A DNA stretch of 64,000 nucleotides from Flavobacterium coralii (GTDB taxonomy: Bacteria > Bacteroidota > Bacteroidia > Flavobacteriales > Flavobacteriaceae), in NCBI RefSeq assembly GCF_019891545.1, contig NZ_JAHDIU010000001.1, positions 124,001-188,000 on the forward strand, written 5' to 3'. The notes below the pieces were generated by a model. That model made no database searches and had not been told where the DNA came from. It saw only the letters and a list, made by a program, of their open reading frames with translations. The first letter of the stretch is position 1; the number at the start of each line of letters is the position of its first letter. Made by a program: the position numbers and the translations under genes. Positions 29,910 to 38,108 of the stretch are shown here, piece after piece.

Positions 29910-31676
29910 ATGTCTGAGCAAACAAAAACAAAAGAAGAATTTCTGCAGGAGTTTAACTGGCACAACTTTGAAGAAGGTATAGACCCGGTAGATGAAAACA
30001 ACCTGAAGGAGTTTGAAGATCTAGTTGCAAAAACCTTTATAGATACCGACAGTGATGAGGTGGTTGAAGGTACTGTAGTAAGAATCACTGACAGGGATGC
30101 TATCGTTGATATCAACGCAAAATCGGAAGGTGTTATCTCTCTTAACGAATTCCGTTACAACCCTAACCTTAAAGTTGGGGACAAAGTAGAAGTACTTATA
30201 GATGTTCGTGAAGATAAATCAGGACAACTTGTACTTTCTCACAAAAAAGCACGTACAATTAAGGCTTGGGACAGGGTTATCAATGCTAACGAAACAGGAG
30301 AAATCGTTAATGGTTTTGTTAAGTGCAGGACTAAAGGCGGTATGATTGTAGACGTTTTCGGTATTGAGGCATTCCTTCCGGGTTCTCAGATAGACGTAAA
30401 ACCAATCAGGGATTACGATCAGTATGTAAATAAAACTATGGAATTTAAAGTTGTGAAAATCAACCACGAATTCAAAAACGTAGTAGTATCTCACAAAGCA
30501 CTTATCGAAGCTGATATCGAGATCCAGAAAAAAGAAATCATCGGGCAGCTTGAAAAAGGCCAGGTACTTGAAGGTGTTGTTAAAAACATTACTTCATACG
30601 GTGTGTTCATCGACCTTGGAGGTGTTGACGGTCTTATCCACATTACCGACCTTTCATGGAGCCGTATTAACCACCCAAGCGAAGTGCTTGAGCTTGACCA
30701 GAAGCTTAACGTTGTTATCCTTGACTTTGATGATGAGAAAACACGTATCCAGCTTGGTCTTAAGCAGCTTCACCCGCACCCGTGGGATGCGCTTGACGCA
30801 AACCTTTCTGTAGGTGATAAAGTTAAAGGTAAAGTAGTGGTTATTGCTGACTACGGTGCATTTATAGAAGTTGCCGAAGGTGTGGAAGGACTTATCCACG
30901 TAAGCGAAATGTCTTGGTCTACGCACCTGCGTTCTGCCCAGGATTTCGTAAAAGTGGGTGACGAAGTTGAGGCTGTTATCCTTACTCTTGACAGGGATGA
31001 CCGTAAAATGTCTCTTGGCATTAAGCAGCTTTCTCAGGATCCTTGGACTGATATCACTTCTAAATATCCTGTTGGCTCTAAGCACACAGGTATCGTTAGG
31101 AACTTTACAAACTTTGGTATATTCGTTGAGCTTGAAGAAGGTATCGACGGCCTTATCTATATCTCAGACCTTTCATGGACTAAGAAGATTAAGCACCCAA
31201 GTGAGTTTGTAAACGTTGGCGATAAGCTTGATGTTGTAGTTCTTGAGCTTGATGTTGAAGGACGCAAACTTTCTCTTGGACACAAACAAACCCAGGCTAA
31301 CCCTTGGGATAAATATGAAGATTCTTTCGCTGTAGGTACTGTACACACAGGTGAGATATCTGAAATTGTTGACAAAGGCGCTACCGTAGAGTTTAACGAT
31401 GATATCGTTGCCTTTATACCATCTCGCCACCTTGAGAAAGAAGACGGCAAGAAACTTAAAAAAGGAGAATCTGCCGACTTTAAAGTAATTGAGTTCAACA
31501 AAGAATTTAAAAGGGTAGTTGCATCGCACACTGCTACTTTTAAAGATGAAGAAGAGAAAAATGTTAGGACTGCACAAGAGTCTAACTCTTCAAACAACAA
31601 TGCAGAGAAAACCACCCTTGGTGATATCGATGCACTTGCTGAACTTAAAGAAAGAATGGAAAAAGGAGAGAAGTAA
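29910..31676 (+). CDS. rpsA: 30S ribosomal protein S1
   Basis: Binds mRNA on the small ribosomal subunit and promotes initiation, especially where Shine-Dalgarno sequences are weak, as is usual in Bacteroidota. Six S1 (OB-fold) repeats are visible. Repeats 3-5 are the most regular, with VKNITSYGVFIDLGGVDGLIH, DYGAFIEV..GLIHVSEMSW and NFTNFGIFVELEEGIDGLIY-like units. The C-terminal tail is charged and low in complexity. The 588-residue length is as expected in this phylum. It has a strong promoter, a long leader and its own terminator, so it is transcribed alone. Confidence 0.96.
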   Translation: MSEQTKTKEEFLQEFNWHNFEEGIDPVDENNLKEFEDLVAKTFIDTDSDEVVEGTVVRITDRDAIVDINAKSEGVISLNEFRYNPNLKVGDKVEVLIDVREDKSGQLVLSHKKARTIKAWDRVINANETGEIVNGFVKCRTKGGMIVDVFGIEAFLPGSQIDVKPIRDYDQYVNKTMEFKVVKINHEFKNVVVSHKALIEADIEIQKKEIIGQLEKGQVLEGVVKNITSYGVFIDLGGVDGLIHITDLSWSRINHPSEVLELDQKLNVVILDFDDEKTRIQLGLKQLHPHPWDALDANLSVGDKVKGKVVVIADYGAFIEVAEGVEGLIHVSEMSWSTHLRSAQDFVKVGDEVEAVILTLDRDDRKMSLGIKQLSQDPWTDITSKYPVGSKHTGIVRNFTNFGIFVELEEGIDGLIYISDLSWTKKIKHPSEFVNVGDKLDVVVLELDVEGRKLSLGHKQTQANPWDKYEDSFAVGTVHTGEISEIVDKGATVEFNDDIVAFIPSRHLEKEDGKKLKKGESADFKVIEFNKEFKRVVASHTATFKDEEEKNVRTAQESNSSNNNAEKTTLGDIDALAELKERMEKGEK

Positions 31677-31697
31677 TCTTTTCTTAACCTGATATAT

Positions 31698-31728
31698 AAA
31701 AGCCCTTCCGGTAACGGAGGGGCTTTTT
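31698..31728 (+). terminator. rpsA terminator
   Basis: A 13-bp stem AAAAGCCCTTCCG / CGGAGGGGCTTTT (one G-T pair) with a GTAA loop, ending in five T. Confidence 0.92.
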
Positions 31729-31755
31729 GTTATATTTGAATTTAACTTATCAACT

Positions 31756-32371
31756 ATGAAAAAAATATTTTCATCTATTGTAATGCTATTGATATTTGCT
31801 AATTGTGGTAATAACGAAAAAAACGTTTCCAATAAGGGTAATTCGTATAATGTTGATACTTATTTAATAAAGAAAACACCATTTTTTCTTGAGACAAATC
31901 CTTTAAGAAGAGTAACATTTAGTGGATACATTCAAATTATACAGACAGGATAGTTACGAATTTGAACATAATATTTTAAACGATAAGGAAGCTAAATTGT
32001 TAGACTTAACAGTTGATAAATATTATTATAAAAATGGTATTATGTTTATCTATGATGCGCCGGCAAGTTTTCATGATACATTACAATTTAAAAAAGATTC
32101 AATGCTTTTTAACCGGTATGTACTTAACCCTTCAGCTTCAAAGTTTATTCGTTATAAGGATACTGTATACGAAATAAGGAAATGTAAATACAAAAAACAA
32201 ACTACTGTAGAATCTGGTTCTGCAAATTACTATTTAAATGAAGATTTAGGTCTTATTTTAAGTAAGCATATAAATTTAAACAGCGGGTGCGTGAGGTACG
32301 GAACTACACCTAAAGCTGTTTTTTTACAAAATGCGATAATTCAGGATTCTTTATTCTTTAAATTTCAATAG
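31756..32371 (+). pseudogene. Probable lipoprotein gene split by a frameshift
   Basis: The first frame (31756-31953) encodes a lipoprotein signal (MKKIFSSIVMLLIFANCGN, lipobox-like FANC) plus about 45 residues, then stops. A second frame (open from 31916, possible GTG at 31922, stop 32371) continues with 149 residues that have no signal of their own and begin LYRQDSYEFEHN after the overlap. The simplest reading is one ~200-residue lipoprotein broken by a one-base insertion (or equivalent) within 31916-31953. The DNA is more AT-rich than its neighbours, consistent with acquired or decaying DNA. A TATATTTG -7 box is at 31731-31738. A sequencing error or two real overlapping genes cannot be excluded. 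No family recognised. Confidence 0.6.
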
Positions 32372-32457
32372 TTAAATTTTTCTAAAATCTGTTTTAGCCT
32401 TAAAACTGTACAATTTGAGTCAACGTATATGATGCTATAACTTAAAAGCAATCAATT

Positions 32458-33015
32458 ATGAAAACTCTGAAATTTTTATCTGCGGCAATCTTTGCATTCA
32501 CGCTAATGTGCGGCACAACTACTTTTGCACAAAAAGCAAAAACAGTGGGTGGTGCGCCCATGTATCCTTCTAAAAATATTATAGAAAACGCCGTAAACTC
32601 TAAAGACCACACTACGCTTGTTGCAGCCGTAAAAGCAGCCGGGCTGGTAGAAATACTTCAGGGTAAAGGCCCTTTTACTGTTTTTGCACCTGTTAATGCC
32701 GCTTTCGATAAACTGCCTGCCGGTACTGTGCAGACACTTTTAAAGCCGGAAAACAAGCCTATGCTTCAGGGTGTGCTTACGTATCATGTTGTAGCAGGTA
32801 ACTGGAGTGCTGCCGATATAATGGCTGCCATTAAAAAGAACGGCGGTACCTATGAAGCCAAAACTGTACAGGGAGGTAAACTGGTATTTAAAATGGAGGG
32901 CAAAGACCTTGTGGTAATAGATGAAAAAGGCGGTAAAGCTAAAATAACCATTGCAGATGTAAACCAAAGCAATGGTGTTATACACGTTGTTGACACTGTG
33001 TTGATGCATAAATAG
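32458..33015 (+). CDS. Secreted fasciclin (FAS1) domain protein
   Basis: A 185-residue protein with a signal peptide (about residues 1-24, ending TTFAQ) and one FAS1 domain. The H1-type motif GPFTVFAPVNAAFDKLP is near residue 67, the H2-type motif VIHVVDTVLM at the end, and the YH motif (TYHVVAG) lies between. FAS1 domains mediate adhesion or protein-protein contacts at the surface or in the periplasm. It probably stands alone, ahead of a terminator at 33049-33082. Confidence 0.92.
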   Translation: MKTLKFLSAAIFAFTLMCGTTTFAQKAKTVGGAPMYPSKNIIENAVNSKDHTTLVAAVKAAGLVEILQGKGPFTVFAPVNAAFDKLPAGTVQTLLKPENKPMLQGVLTYHVVAGNWSAADIMAAIKKNGGTYEAKTVQGGKLVFKMEGKDLVVIDEKGGKAKITIADVNQSNGVIHVVDTVLMHK

Positions 33016-33048
33016 TGTATCCCCCCGTTTTTATATATATTTTAGACG

Positions 33049-33082
33049 AAAGCCTCCCTGTTTTGTGCGGGAGGCTTTTTTT
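33049..33082 (+). terminator. Terminator after the fasciclin gene
   Basis: A 10-bp stem AAAGCCTCCC / GGGAGGCTTT with a 10-base loop and a run of T to 33082. The loop contains the TTG box of the next gene's promoter. Confidence 0.88.
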
Positions 33083-33092
33083 ATTAATTTTG
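33063..33092 (+). promoter_or_regulatory. Promoter of the small membrane protein gene
   Basis: TTG (33063-33065), 19-base spacer, TAATTTTG (33085-33092). The promoter overlaps the preceding terminator hairpin. The start codon GTG is 17 bases downstream. Confidence 0.55.
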
Positions 33093-33108
33093 ATGAAAAG
33101 CTAAAACT

Positions 33109-33342
33109 GTGGAAGTGATTAAAGAAATCATCAGGGCAATAGGCTATTTCTTTACAAGGCTATTTCAGTTTATACTTCTTATTGCTGGCTTCATGCTGAT
33201 AGAATATCTTGTGATGAGAAATTTTACTTTCTCTTCTGATACACAACGTTTACTTAGCAGCTTCTTTAAATATACGCCCCTTGCTGTTTTTTTAGTGTTT
33301 ATAATTAGCCACAGGATAAAACAAATGCGAAGCACGGATTAA
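33109..33342 (+). CDS. Small membrane protein, unknown function
   Basis: A 77-residue protein with a GTG start and two hydrophobic segments (about residues 12-35 and 52-68), an amphipathic N-terminus (VIKEIIRAIGYFFTRLFQF) and a basic end. No family recognised. A promoter match upstream supports it as a real gene. It converges with the glutaminyl cyclase gene, the stop codons being only 3 bases apart, with no obvious terminator between them. Confidence 0.6.
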   Translation: MEVIKEIIRAIGYFFTRLFQFILLIAGFMLIEYLVMRNFTFSSDTQRLLSSFFKYTPLAVFLVFIISHRIKQMRSTD

Positions 33343-33345
33343 CTA

Positions 33346-34398
33346 CTACTGTTTGATTTTTATTTCAAACATCTTATCCCAGTTTTTACCGGTTACAAAA
33401 ATTGTTTTTGTTTTTGGGTTGTAGGCAATACCATTAAGTACATCAAGATCAGGGTGCTTGGTAACCTGCTGTTTTAGTTCTGTAAAGTTGATAATGTGCT
33501 CTACAGCACCCGTAGCTGGGTTTATAATAGCAATAGCATCCTGTTGGTAAACATTGCCATATATTTTACCGTCAATCCATTCCAACTCGTTAACCGCCTT
33601 AATTTTGCTGTTGTTGGTATATACATTTACGTAGTCAACTTCTTTTAGCGTTTCAGGGTCCAGCTTCCATATCTTTTCGGTGCCGTCGCTTTGGTACAGG
33701 TGTGTGCCATCATTGGTTAATCCCCAGCCCTCAATATCTTTAAAATAGTTGAACTCTTTAATCTTCTCAAAAGTATCGGCATCATATATAAAGCCGGTTT
33801 TTTCGCGCCAGGTAAGCTGGTACACCTTGTTATTGATAACTGTTATACCTTCGCCAAAATACCTGTCTTCCTGTTCAACTTTCTTGTAAACCTCTCCGGT
33901 TTTATAGTTTACTTTGCGCAGGCTGGAGTGTTGGTAACGCCCTGTCCCTTCATAAAGTGTGTCACGGTAAAACTCAAGCCCCTGTGTATAGGCTTGTATA
34001 TCATGCGGATATACATTTACAATTTCATATTCCAGCAGTTCGGGTTTCACATCGCTTACAAGTTCTATACGCCCTGTTGTTTCAGCATTATCTCCATCAT
34101 AATATACAACCGCTTTTATATTCTGGTAACCAAACTTTTTTCCGTTCAAGGCGATATCAAGCGGCGCATTTCCTTTCACAGAGCCTGCCCTTGTGTCATT
34201 TATAAAATAGGCAACAGAATCAATTTCTTTATTTTTAGCGTTTACCAGCTTTAATGAAAGTGTTTCCTGCGGCTGGTATTGCTGCTTCATGGCAGAAGTA
34301 TCTATGCTGAATAAATTATTTTTTACTGTTTCGTCATCTTTACACGAATTTAGTGCTGCTGCCAACGAAATGAAAGCTAATACTTTAAGTGTTTTCAT
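33346..34398 (-). CDS. Glutaminyl-peptide cyclotransferase, lipoprotein
   Basis: Would convert N-terminal glutamine of peptides or proteins to pyroglutamate (beta-propeller, plant/bacterial-type glutaminyl cyclase). A lipoprotein signal (residues 1-19, ALNSC with C19) anchors it in the envelope. The enzyme domain covers about residues 110-350, with PHDIQAYTQGLEF near its start, EGITVINNKVYQLTW and LNGIAYNPKTKTIFVTGKNW near the end. The start at 34398 (MKTLKVLAF) is chosen: an ATG 86 codons upstream in the same frame runs antisense through the SRP RNA gene and is not credible. T9SS substrates often carry N-terminal pyroglutamate in Bacteroidota, which is a possible link to the secreted proteins here. 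Confidence 0.9.
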   Translation of the reverse strand: MKTLKVLAFISLAAALNSCKDDETVKNNLFSIDTSAMKQQYQPQETLSLKLVNAKNKEIDSVAYFINDTRAGSVKGNAPLDIALNGKKFGYQNIKAVVYYDGDNAETTGRIELVSDVKPELLEYEIVNVYPHDIQAYTQGLEFYRDTLYEGTGRYQHSSLRKVNYKTGEVYKKVEQEDRYFGEGITVINNKVYQLTWREKTGFIYDADTFEKIKEFNYFKDIEGWGLTNDGTHLYQSDGTEKIWKLDPETLKEVDYVNVYTNNSKIKAVNELEWIDGKIYGNVYQQDAIAIINPATGAVEHIINFTELKQQVTKHPDLDVLNGIAYNPKTKTIFVTGKNWDKMFEIKIKQ

Positions 34399-34453
34399 GG
34401 TTGTATTTATAGGTAAAGCAATATACAATTGTATTCTTAAAACGCCAATTGCC

Positions 34454-34483
34454 TTGCAAAAATATAAAAATATAGTATCTTTG
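34454..34483 (+). promoter_or_regulatory. SRP RNA promoter
   Basis: TTG (34454-34456), 19-base spacer, TATCTTTG (34476-34483), five bases before the predicted RNA start. An exact fit to the Bacteroidota promoter. Confidence 0.75.
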
Positions 34484-34487
34484 CACC

Positions 34488-34581
34488 GGCAAGTCCTACA
34501 CGACCAGCTCCTGCAGAATCCTCCAGGGTGGGAACACAGCAAAGGTATGCGGTTGTAGCGGTGCGATGTAGGTCGCTTGCC
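34488..34581 (+). ncRNA. ffs: Small signal recognition particle RNA (4.5S-type)
   Basis: RNA scaffold of the signal recognition particle that binds Ffh and directs inner-membrane proteins to FtsY. The ends pair (GGCAAG with CTTGCC, CCTACA with TGTAGG) to make the long rod. The conserved domain IV is visible at about 34522-34546: CAGG, stem GTG, tetraloop GGAA, stem CAC, then AGCA, which is the Ffh-binding internal loop. The length of about 94 bases fits the short bacterial form. A strong promoter ends five bases before it, and a T-run plus hairpin follows. The opposite-strand reading through here is not coding. Confidence 0.93.
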
Positions 34582-34601
34582 ATTTTTTGTTTTATTTGAT
34601 G

Positions 34602-34627
34602 AGGTCTCCCACGCGGAGATTTTTTTA
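34602..34627 (+). terminator. Probable terminator of the SRP RNA
   Basis: A stem of about 8 bp, AGGTCTCC / GGAGATTT (two G-T pairs), loop CACGC, then a T-rich run. It lies between the RNA and the SDR gene. Confidence 0.6.
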
Positions 34628-34655
34628 TTTTTGGACATTACAAAAACGCGCTGCA

Positions 34656-35462
34656 ATGGAAAAAAAAGTAGTACTGATTACAGGAGGCTCCTCCGGTTTG
34701 GGCAAATCTATAGGCACATTTCTTAAAGATAAAGGTTATACCGTATATGGCACAAGCCGTAACCCTGAAAATGTAGAAGGTACTCCTTTTCCGCTCATAA
34801 AGCTGGATGTTCGTGATGCCGAAAGCATAAAGGCAGCCATTGCAGAGCTAATACAACTTGAAGGCAGGGTAGATGTACTTATAAATAATGCAGGCGTGGG
34901 CATAACGGGTCCGCTTGAGGAAATACCTGCATCTGAAATAAAGAATAATTTTGAAACCAACCTTTTTGGCCCGATAGAAGTGATGAAGGCTGTTTTGCCA
35001 CACATGCGCAGCCAGAAGTTTGGGCTTATAATCAATGTAACGTCTATTGCCGGATATATGGGATTGCCCTACCGCAGTGTATATTCGGCTTCTAAGGGCG
35101 CGCTTGAACTGATAACCGAGGCACTGCGTATGGAGGTTAAAAGTTTTGGCATTACCATTACCAATGTTGCACCGGGCGATTTTGCCACTAATATTGCCGA
35201 CAGGCGTTACCATGCACCGCTTGTTAAGGGTTCGGCTTACGAGGAAAGCTACGGGCGTACCCTGCAAATGATGAATGAGCATGTAACCTCCGGCAGCAAC
35301 CCAAATGAAATGGCAGAAGCGGTTTATGCCATTATGAAAGACCCTAACCCGAAAGTACATTATAAGGTGGGTGCCTTCATGCAAAAGTTTTCTATTGTGC
35401 TTAAAAGAATATTGCCGGACAAGGTGTACGAAAAATTGCTGATGAATCATTATAAATTGTAG
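34656..35462 (+). CDS. Short-chain dehydrogenase/reductase
   Basis: An NAD(P)-dependent oxidoreductase of the classical SDR type. The cofactor motif TGGSSGLGKS (about residues 9-18), NNAG at about 84, and the active site Ser then YSASK (YRSVYSASKGA near 143) are all present. The protein has 268 residues, normal for the group. The start at 34656 (MEKKVVLITGG) is preferred over an in-frame ATG at 34587 that lies just behind the SRP RNA. The substrate cannot be predicted. The promoter of the next gene appears to be inside its last codons. Confidence 0.9.
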   Translation: MEKKVVLITGGSSGLGKSIGTFLKDKGYTVYGTSRNPENVEGTPFPLIKLDVRDAESIKAAIAELIQLEGRVDVLINNAGVGITGPLEEIPASEIKNNFETNLFGPIEVMKAVLPHMRSQKFGLIINVTSIAGYMGLPYRSVYSASKGALELITEALRMEVKSFGITITNVAPGDFATNIADRRYHAPLVKGSAYEESYGRTLQMMNEHVTSGSNPNEMAEAVYAIMKDPNPKVHYKVGAFMQKFSIVLKRILPDKVYEKLLMNHYKL

Positions 35463-35467
35463 TTTTG
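35436..35467 (+). promoter_or_regulatory. Promoter of the outer-membrane protein gene
   Basis: TTG (35436-35438), 21-base spacer, TAGTTTTG (35460-35467), 25 bases before the ATG at 35493. It overlaps the end of the SDR gene. Confidence 0.5.
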
Positions 35468-35492
35468 CGGCCGTCAACCAATTAAAACACAA

Positions 35493-36200
35493 ATGAGAAA
35501 AATTTTACTATCGCTGGTGCTCATGGCAGCAGGTACATTTACGGCTACGGCACAGGATTATACAGAAAGCCAGGAAGGCTTCCTGTTAAATTTTGGTGTT
35601 CATTATGGCATTGGGTTTTCCGGGAGTTACGAATACTACAATGACTGGGAGAGGGATTACCGCCGCGAAAATAACAGGGGGCTTACATTAGATGTCAGCC
35701 TGTATTACAAACTGGATAATTACAACTGTATCGGTTTTGTATATACCAACTATTCAACCGATATGGAAACGAGTAATGTATATGCTTATGCACCGGGCAA
35801 TGATTATGAACCTATCGGCATAACTGATGTAAGGAATGAGGTAAGCGTTTCGTTATATGCACCGTCTTATATGGTTAACTTCAGGCTGCCTGAAAATACC
35901 CGCCATGAGTTTAACATTGAGCAGGCTATCGGTTACATTCGTTATAAGGAAGATGCTTACTATCCTGAGCTTTATGAAATAAGGGGTGGCGGTATCGGCT
36001 TTTTAAGTTCTTTAAGCTACAGGTATGAAATTATTGATAATTTTGTAATAGGCCCCAAAATCAGCTATACAACGGGTATAGTATTCGGATTAAATGTAAC
36101 AGGCCCGGGTAATTATGATGCTAATATTGGTTTGCTGGATGATGATATGCGTTCCGTAAACAGGTTTGATGTAGGTCTATCGGCATGTTACCGTTTTTAA
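35493..36200 (+). CDS. Predicted outer-membrane beta-barrel protein, unknown function
   Basis: A 235-residue protein with a signal peptide (about residues 1-20, ending TATAQD). Alternating aromatic/polar strands follow (for example [23 protein letters not shown]), and the protein ends in an aromatic residue (SACYRF), as many barrels do. Probably an 8-10 strand porin-like or OmpW/OmpX-like barrel. No specific family is recognised and no ligand can be suggested. It has its own promoter match and is followed 25 bases later by the aldolase gene. Confidence 0.7.
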   Translation: MRKILLSLVLMAAGTFTATAQDYTESQEGFLLNFGVHYGIGFSGSYEYYNDWERDYRRENNRGLTLDVSLYYKLDNYNCIGFVYTNYSTDMETSNVYAYAPGNDYEPIGITDVRNEVSVSLYAPSYMVNFRLPENTRHEFNIEQAIGYIRYKEDAYYPELYEIRGGGIGFLSSLSYRYEIIDNFVIGPKISYTTGIVFGLNVTGPGNYDANIGLLDDDMRSVNRFDVGLSACYRF

Positions 36201-36225
36201 ACAGAAACAACATAATTTTTACAAT

Positions 36226-36882
36226 ATGAAATTTTTTATTGATACAGCTAACCTCGACCAGATAAGGGAAGCACAGGCACTTGGTGTTTTAGATGGTGTT
36301 ACCACAAACCCTTCGCTTATGGCAAAAGAGGGTATAACAGGTAAAAACAACATCCTTAAGCACTATGTAGATATTTGCAATATAGTGGAAGGCGATGTAA
36401 GTGCCGAAGTAAATGCTGTAGATTTTGAAGGCATGGTTAAGGAAGGCGAGGAGCTTGCCGAACTGCACGAGCAGATAGTAGTTAAACTACCAATGACACA
36501 GGATGGTGTAAAAGCAGCTAAGTATTTTTCCGACCGTGGTATTAAAACAAATGTGACCCTTGTGTTTAGCGCAGGGCAGGCATTGCTTGCAGCAAAAGCA
36601 GGTGCTACTTATGTTTCTCCTTTTATAGGCCGTCTTGATGATATTTCTACCGATGGGCTTAACCTGATAGACGAGATACGCCAGATATATGATAACTACG
36701 CATTCGAGACACAGATACTTGCTGCTTCGGTTCGCCATACTATGCATATCGTAAACTGTGCCAAGATTGGTGCCGATGTTATGACCGGGCCGCTTAGCGC
36801 CATCACGGGGCTTTTAAAGCACCCGCTTACTGACTCTGGCCTTGCACAGTTTATTGCTGATTACGAAAAGGGAAACAAGTAA
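36226..36882 (+). CDS. fsa: Transaldolase-like fructose-6-phosphate aldolase
   Basis: A TIM-barrel aldolase of the short transaldolase (TalC/MipB) subfamily, acting on fructose-6-phosphate or as a transaldolase in the non-oxidative pentose phosphate pathway. The N-terminal [13 protein letters not shown] and GVTTNPSL are family hallmarks. K87 in VVKLPMT is the likely Schiff-base lysine. [30 protein letters not shown] and LAASVRH follow. Its 218 residues match the short subfamily. Whether it is a true transaldolase or F6P aldolase is not decided by sequence alone. Confidence 0.92.
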   Translation: MKFFIDTANLDQIREAQALGVLDGVTTNPSLMAKEGITGKNNILKHYVDICNIVEGDVSAEVNAVDFEGMVKEGEELAELHEQIVVKLPMTQDGVKAAKYFSDRGIKTNVTLVFSAGQALLAAKAGATYVSPFIGRLDDISTDGLNLIDEIRQIYDNYAFETQILAASVRHTMHIVNCAKIGADVMTGPLSAITGLLKHPLTDSGLAQFIADYEKGNK

Positions 36883-36917
36883 TCTTACACATTTAAAGAT
36901 TATTATTTAAGTGTATT

Positions 36918-36944
36918 TCCATTTCGACTGAAATGGAGAAATCT
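36918..36944. repeat. Short palindromic repeat fragment
   Basis: CCATTTC, loop GACT, GAAATGG, followed by AGAAATCT. This resembles the arm AGATTTCTCC...TCGAAAT of the element at 55102-55207 (reverse orientation). It lies immediately upstream of repeat copy B. Confidence 0.5.
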
Positions 36945-36955
36945 AAACTATATAA

Positions 36956-37089
36956 AGGGGCTGTCTCAAAAGTGCTTTTACCAGCATTTTGTCATTCCGA
37001 CGATAGGAGGAATCTTAACGAAATCAACTATTTAAGATTCTTCACTTCGCTATCGCTTCGTTCAGAATGACACTTTTGAGACAGCCCCC
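36956..37089. repeat. Long palindromic repeat element, copy B
   Basis: A second copy of the element at 26046-26180, with the same outer 17-base inverted arms (GGGGCTGTCTCAAAAGT and its complement) and the same inner arms. Differences are about four substitutions and one base gap. Like copy A, it fills the gap between two convergent genes (the aldolase and the CPYC flavoprotein). Confidence 0.9.
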
Positions 37090-37091
37090 TT

Positions 37092-38027
37092 TTATGCTTT
37101 TACTTTTTCAAGCTTAAAAGCCTCGGCAATAAATTGCTTATTGATGGTTGCCCCGGCTTTGTTACCCGCAGCAACAGCATTAGCCACAGAGCGGAACAGC
37201 GTTAGGCAGTCGCCTGCCGCATATACTCCGGGTACAGAGGTTTCCATAGTTTTGCTCACCTGTACAAAACCATGCTCGTTAAACTCACAGCCCATTTTTT
37301 CAGGAATAGAACATTGTTGTATAAAGGGTAGTTGTGTGAACAGTGCATCTATATACTCGGGTTCAGTATCTTCAAAAGTAAGCTGGGTTACATATCCGTT
37401 ATTATGCGCTATAGCGCATATTTCATTTTCAACCACTTTAACGTTATGGTTGTTAAGCAATAAAACCTCCTCATCACTTAGTGTGCTGGTGCCGTTGGTA
37501 AACAATGTAAGTTCGCCGGCCCAGTGGCAAATGGTTTTAGCCATTTCAAAGCCCATATCGCCATTGCCGATAACGCCAAGCCTTTTGCCCGCCACTTCAT
37601 ACCCGTGGCAGTAGGGGCAGTGCAGTATGCTTTTGCCCCAGCATTCGGCAAAGCCTTCTATTTTGGGTAGGGTATCTATAATCCCGGTAGTAAATAATAG
37701 TTTTTTAGCAGTAAAGCTGCTGTTTGCTTTCGTCGATACAGTAAAACTATTACCCTCTTCAAAAGCATCAGTTACTGTGTCTTCTAGAAAATGAACGGTT
37801 GGATAGTTTTTAACCTGTGCTTTTGCTTTTTCGCGTATGGTAAACGGCGTTTCACCATCCTGTGTGATAAAGTTATGCGATTCAGGTGCCTGGGCGTTGC
37901 AGGGGTTGCCATTATCAATAACCAGTACATTGCGCAGTGAGCGCCCCAGCGCAAGCGCTGCGGAAAGCCCTGCGTAGCTTCCGCCTATAATAATTACATC
38001 AAAAGTTTGTTGGTTTTCCATTGCCAT
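37092..38027 (-). CDS. Thioredoxin reductase-like FAD/NAD(P) oxidoreductase with CPYC motif
   Basis: A two-dinucleotide-binding flavoprotein disulfide oxidoreductase of the thioredoxin reductase superfamily. The FAD motif GGSYAGLSAALALGR starts at residue 15. The redox pair is C137/C140 in HCPYCHGYEV, and an NAD(P) motif (GVIGNGDMGFEMA) follows. The C-terminus has AAGDC. The CPYCHG variant is like the GliT/HlmI-type dithiol oxidases rather than the CATC of true thioredoxin reductase, so it may act on small molecules or another thiol carrier. The start is 38027 or 38021. Substrate inferred only loosely. Confidence 0.85.
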   Translation of the reverse strand: MAMENQQTFDVIIIGGSYAGLSAALALGRSLRNVLVIDNGNPCNAQAPESHNFITQDGETPFTIREKAKAQVKNYPTVHFLEDTVTDAFEEGNSFTVSTKANSSFTAKKLLFTTGIIDTLPKIEGFAECWGKSILHCPYCHGYEVAGKRLGVIGNGDMGFEMAKTICHWAGELTLFTNGTSTLSDEEVLLLNNHNVKVVENEICAIAHNNGYVTQLTFEDTEPEYIDALFTQLPFIQQCSIPEKMGCEFNEHGFVQVSKTMETSVPGVYAAGDCLTLFRSVANAVAAGNKAGATINKQFIAEAFKLEKVKA

Positions 38028-38108
38028 AAGTTGTACTGTAAAAGTATTAAACCATTATGGCAGCGCGTTGCAGTTTAACGTAACTTAAACGTTTGTTTTG
38101 CAGCAGTT

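Noticed and set aside
34399-34656. N-terminal extension of the glutaminyl cyclase (86 codons)
   Set aside because: It runs antisense through the SRP RNA gene and its promoter and shows a low-quality Cys/Arg-rich sequence; the lipoprotein signal starting at 34398 is convincing.
26046-37089. Reading the pair of palindromic elements as ends of a composite transposon
   Set aside because: The 11 kb between them holds housekeeping genes such as rpsA and ffs and no transposase; independent dispersed copies are simpler.
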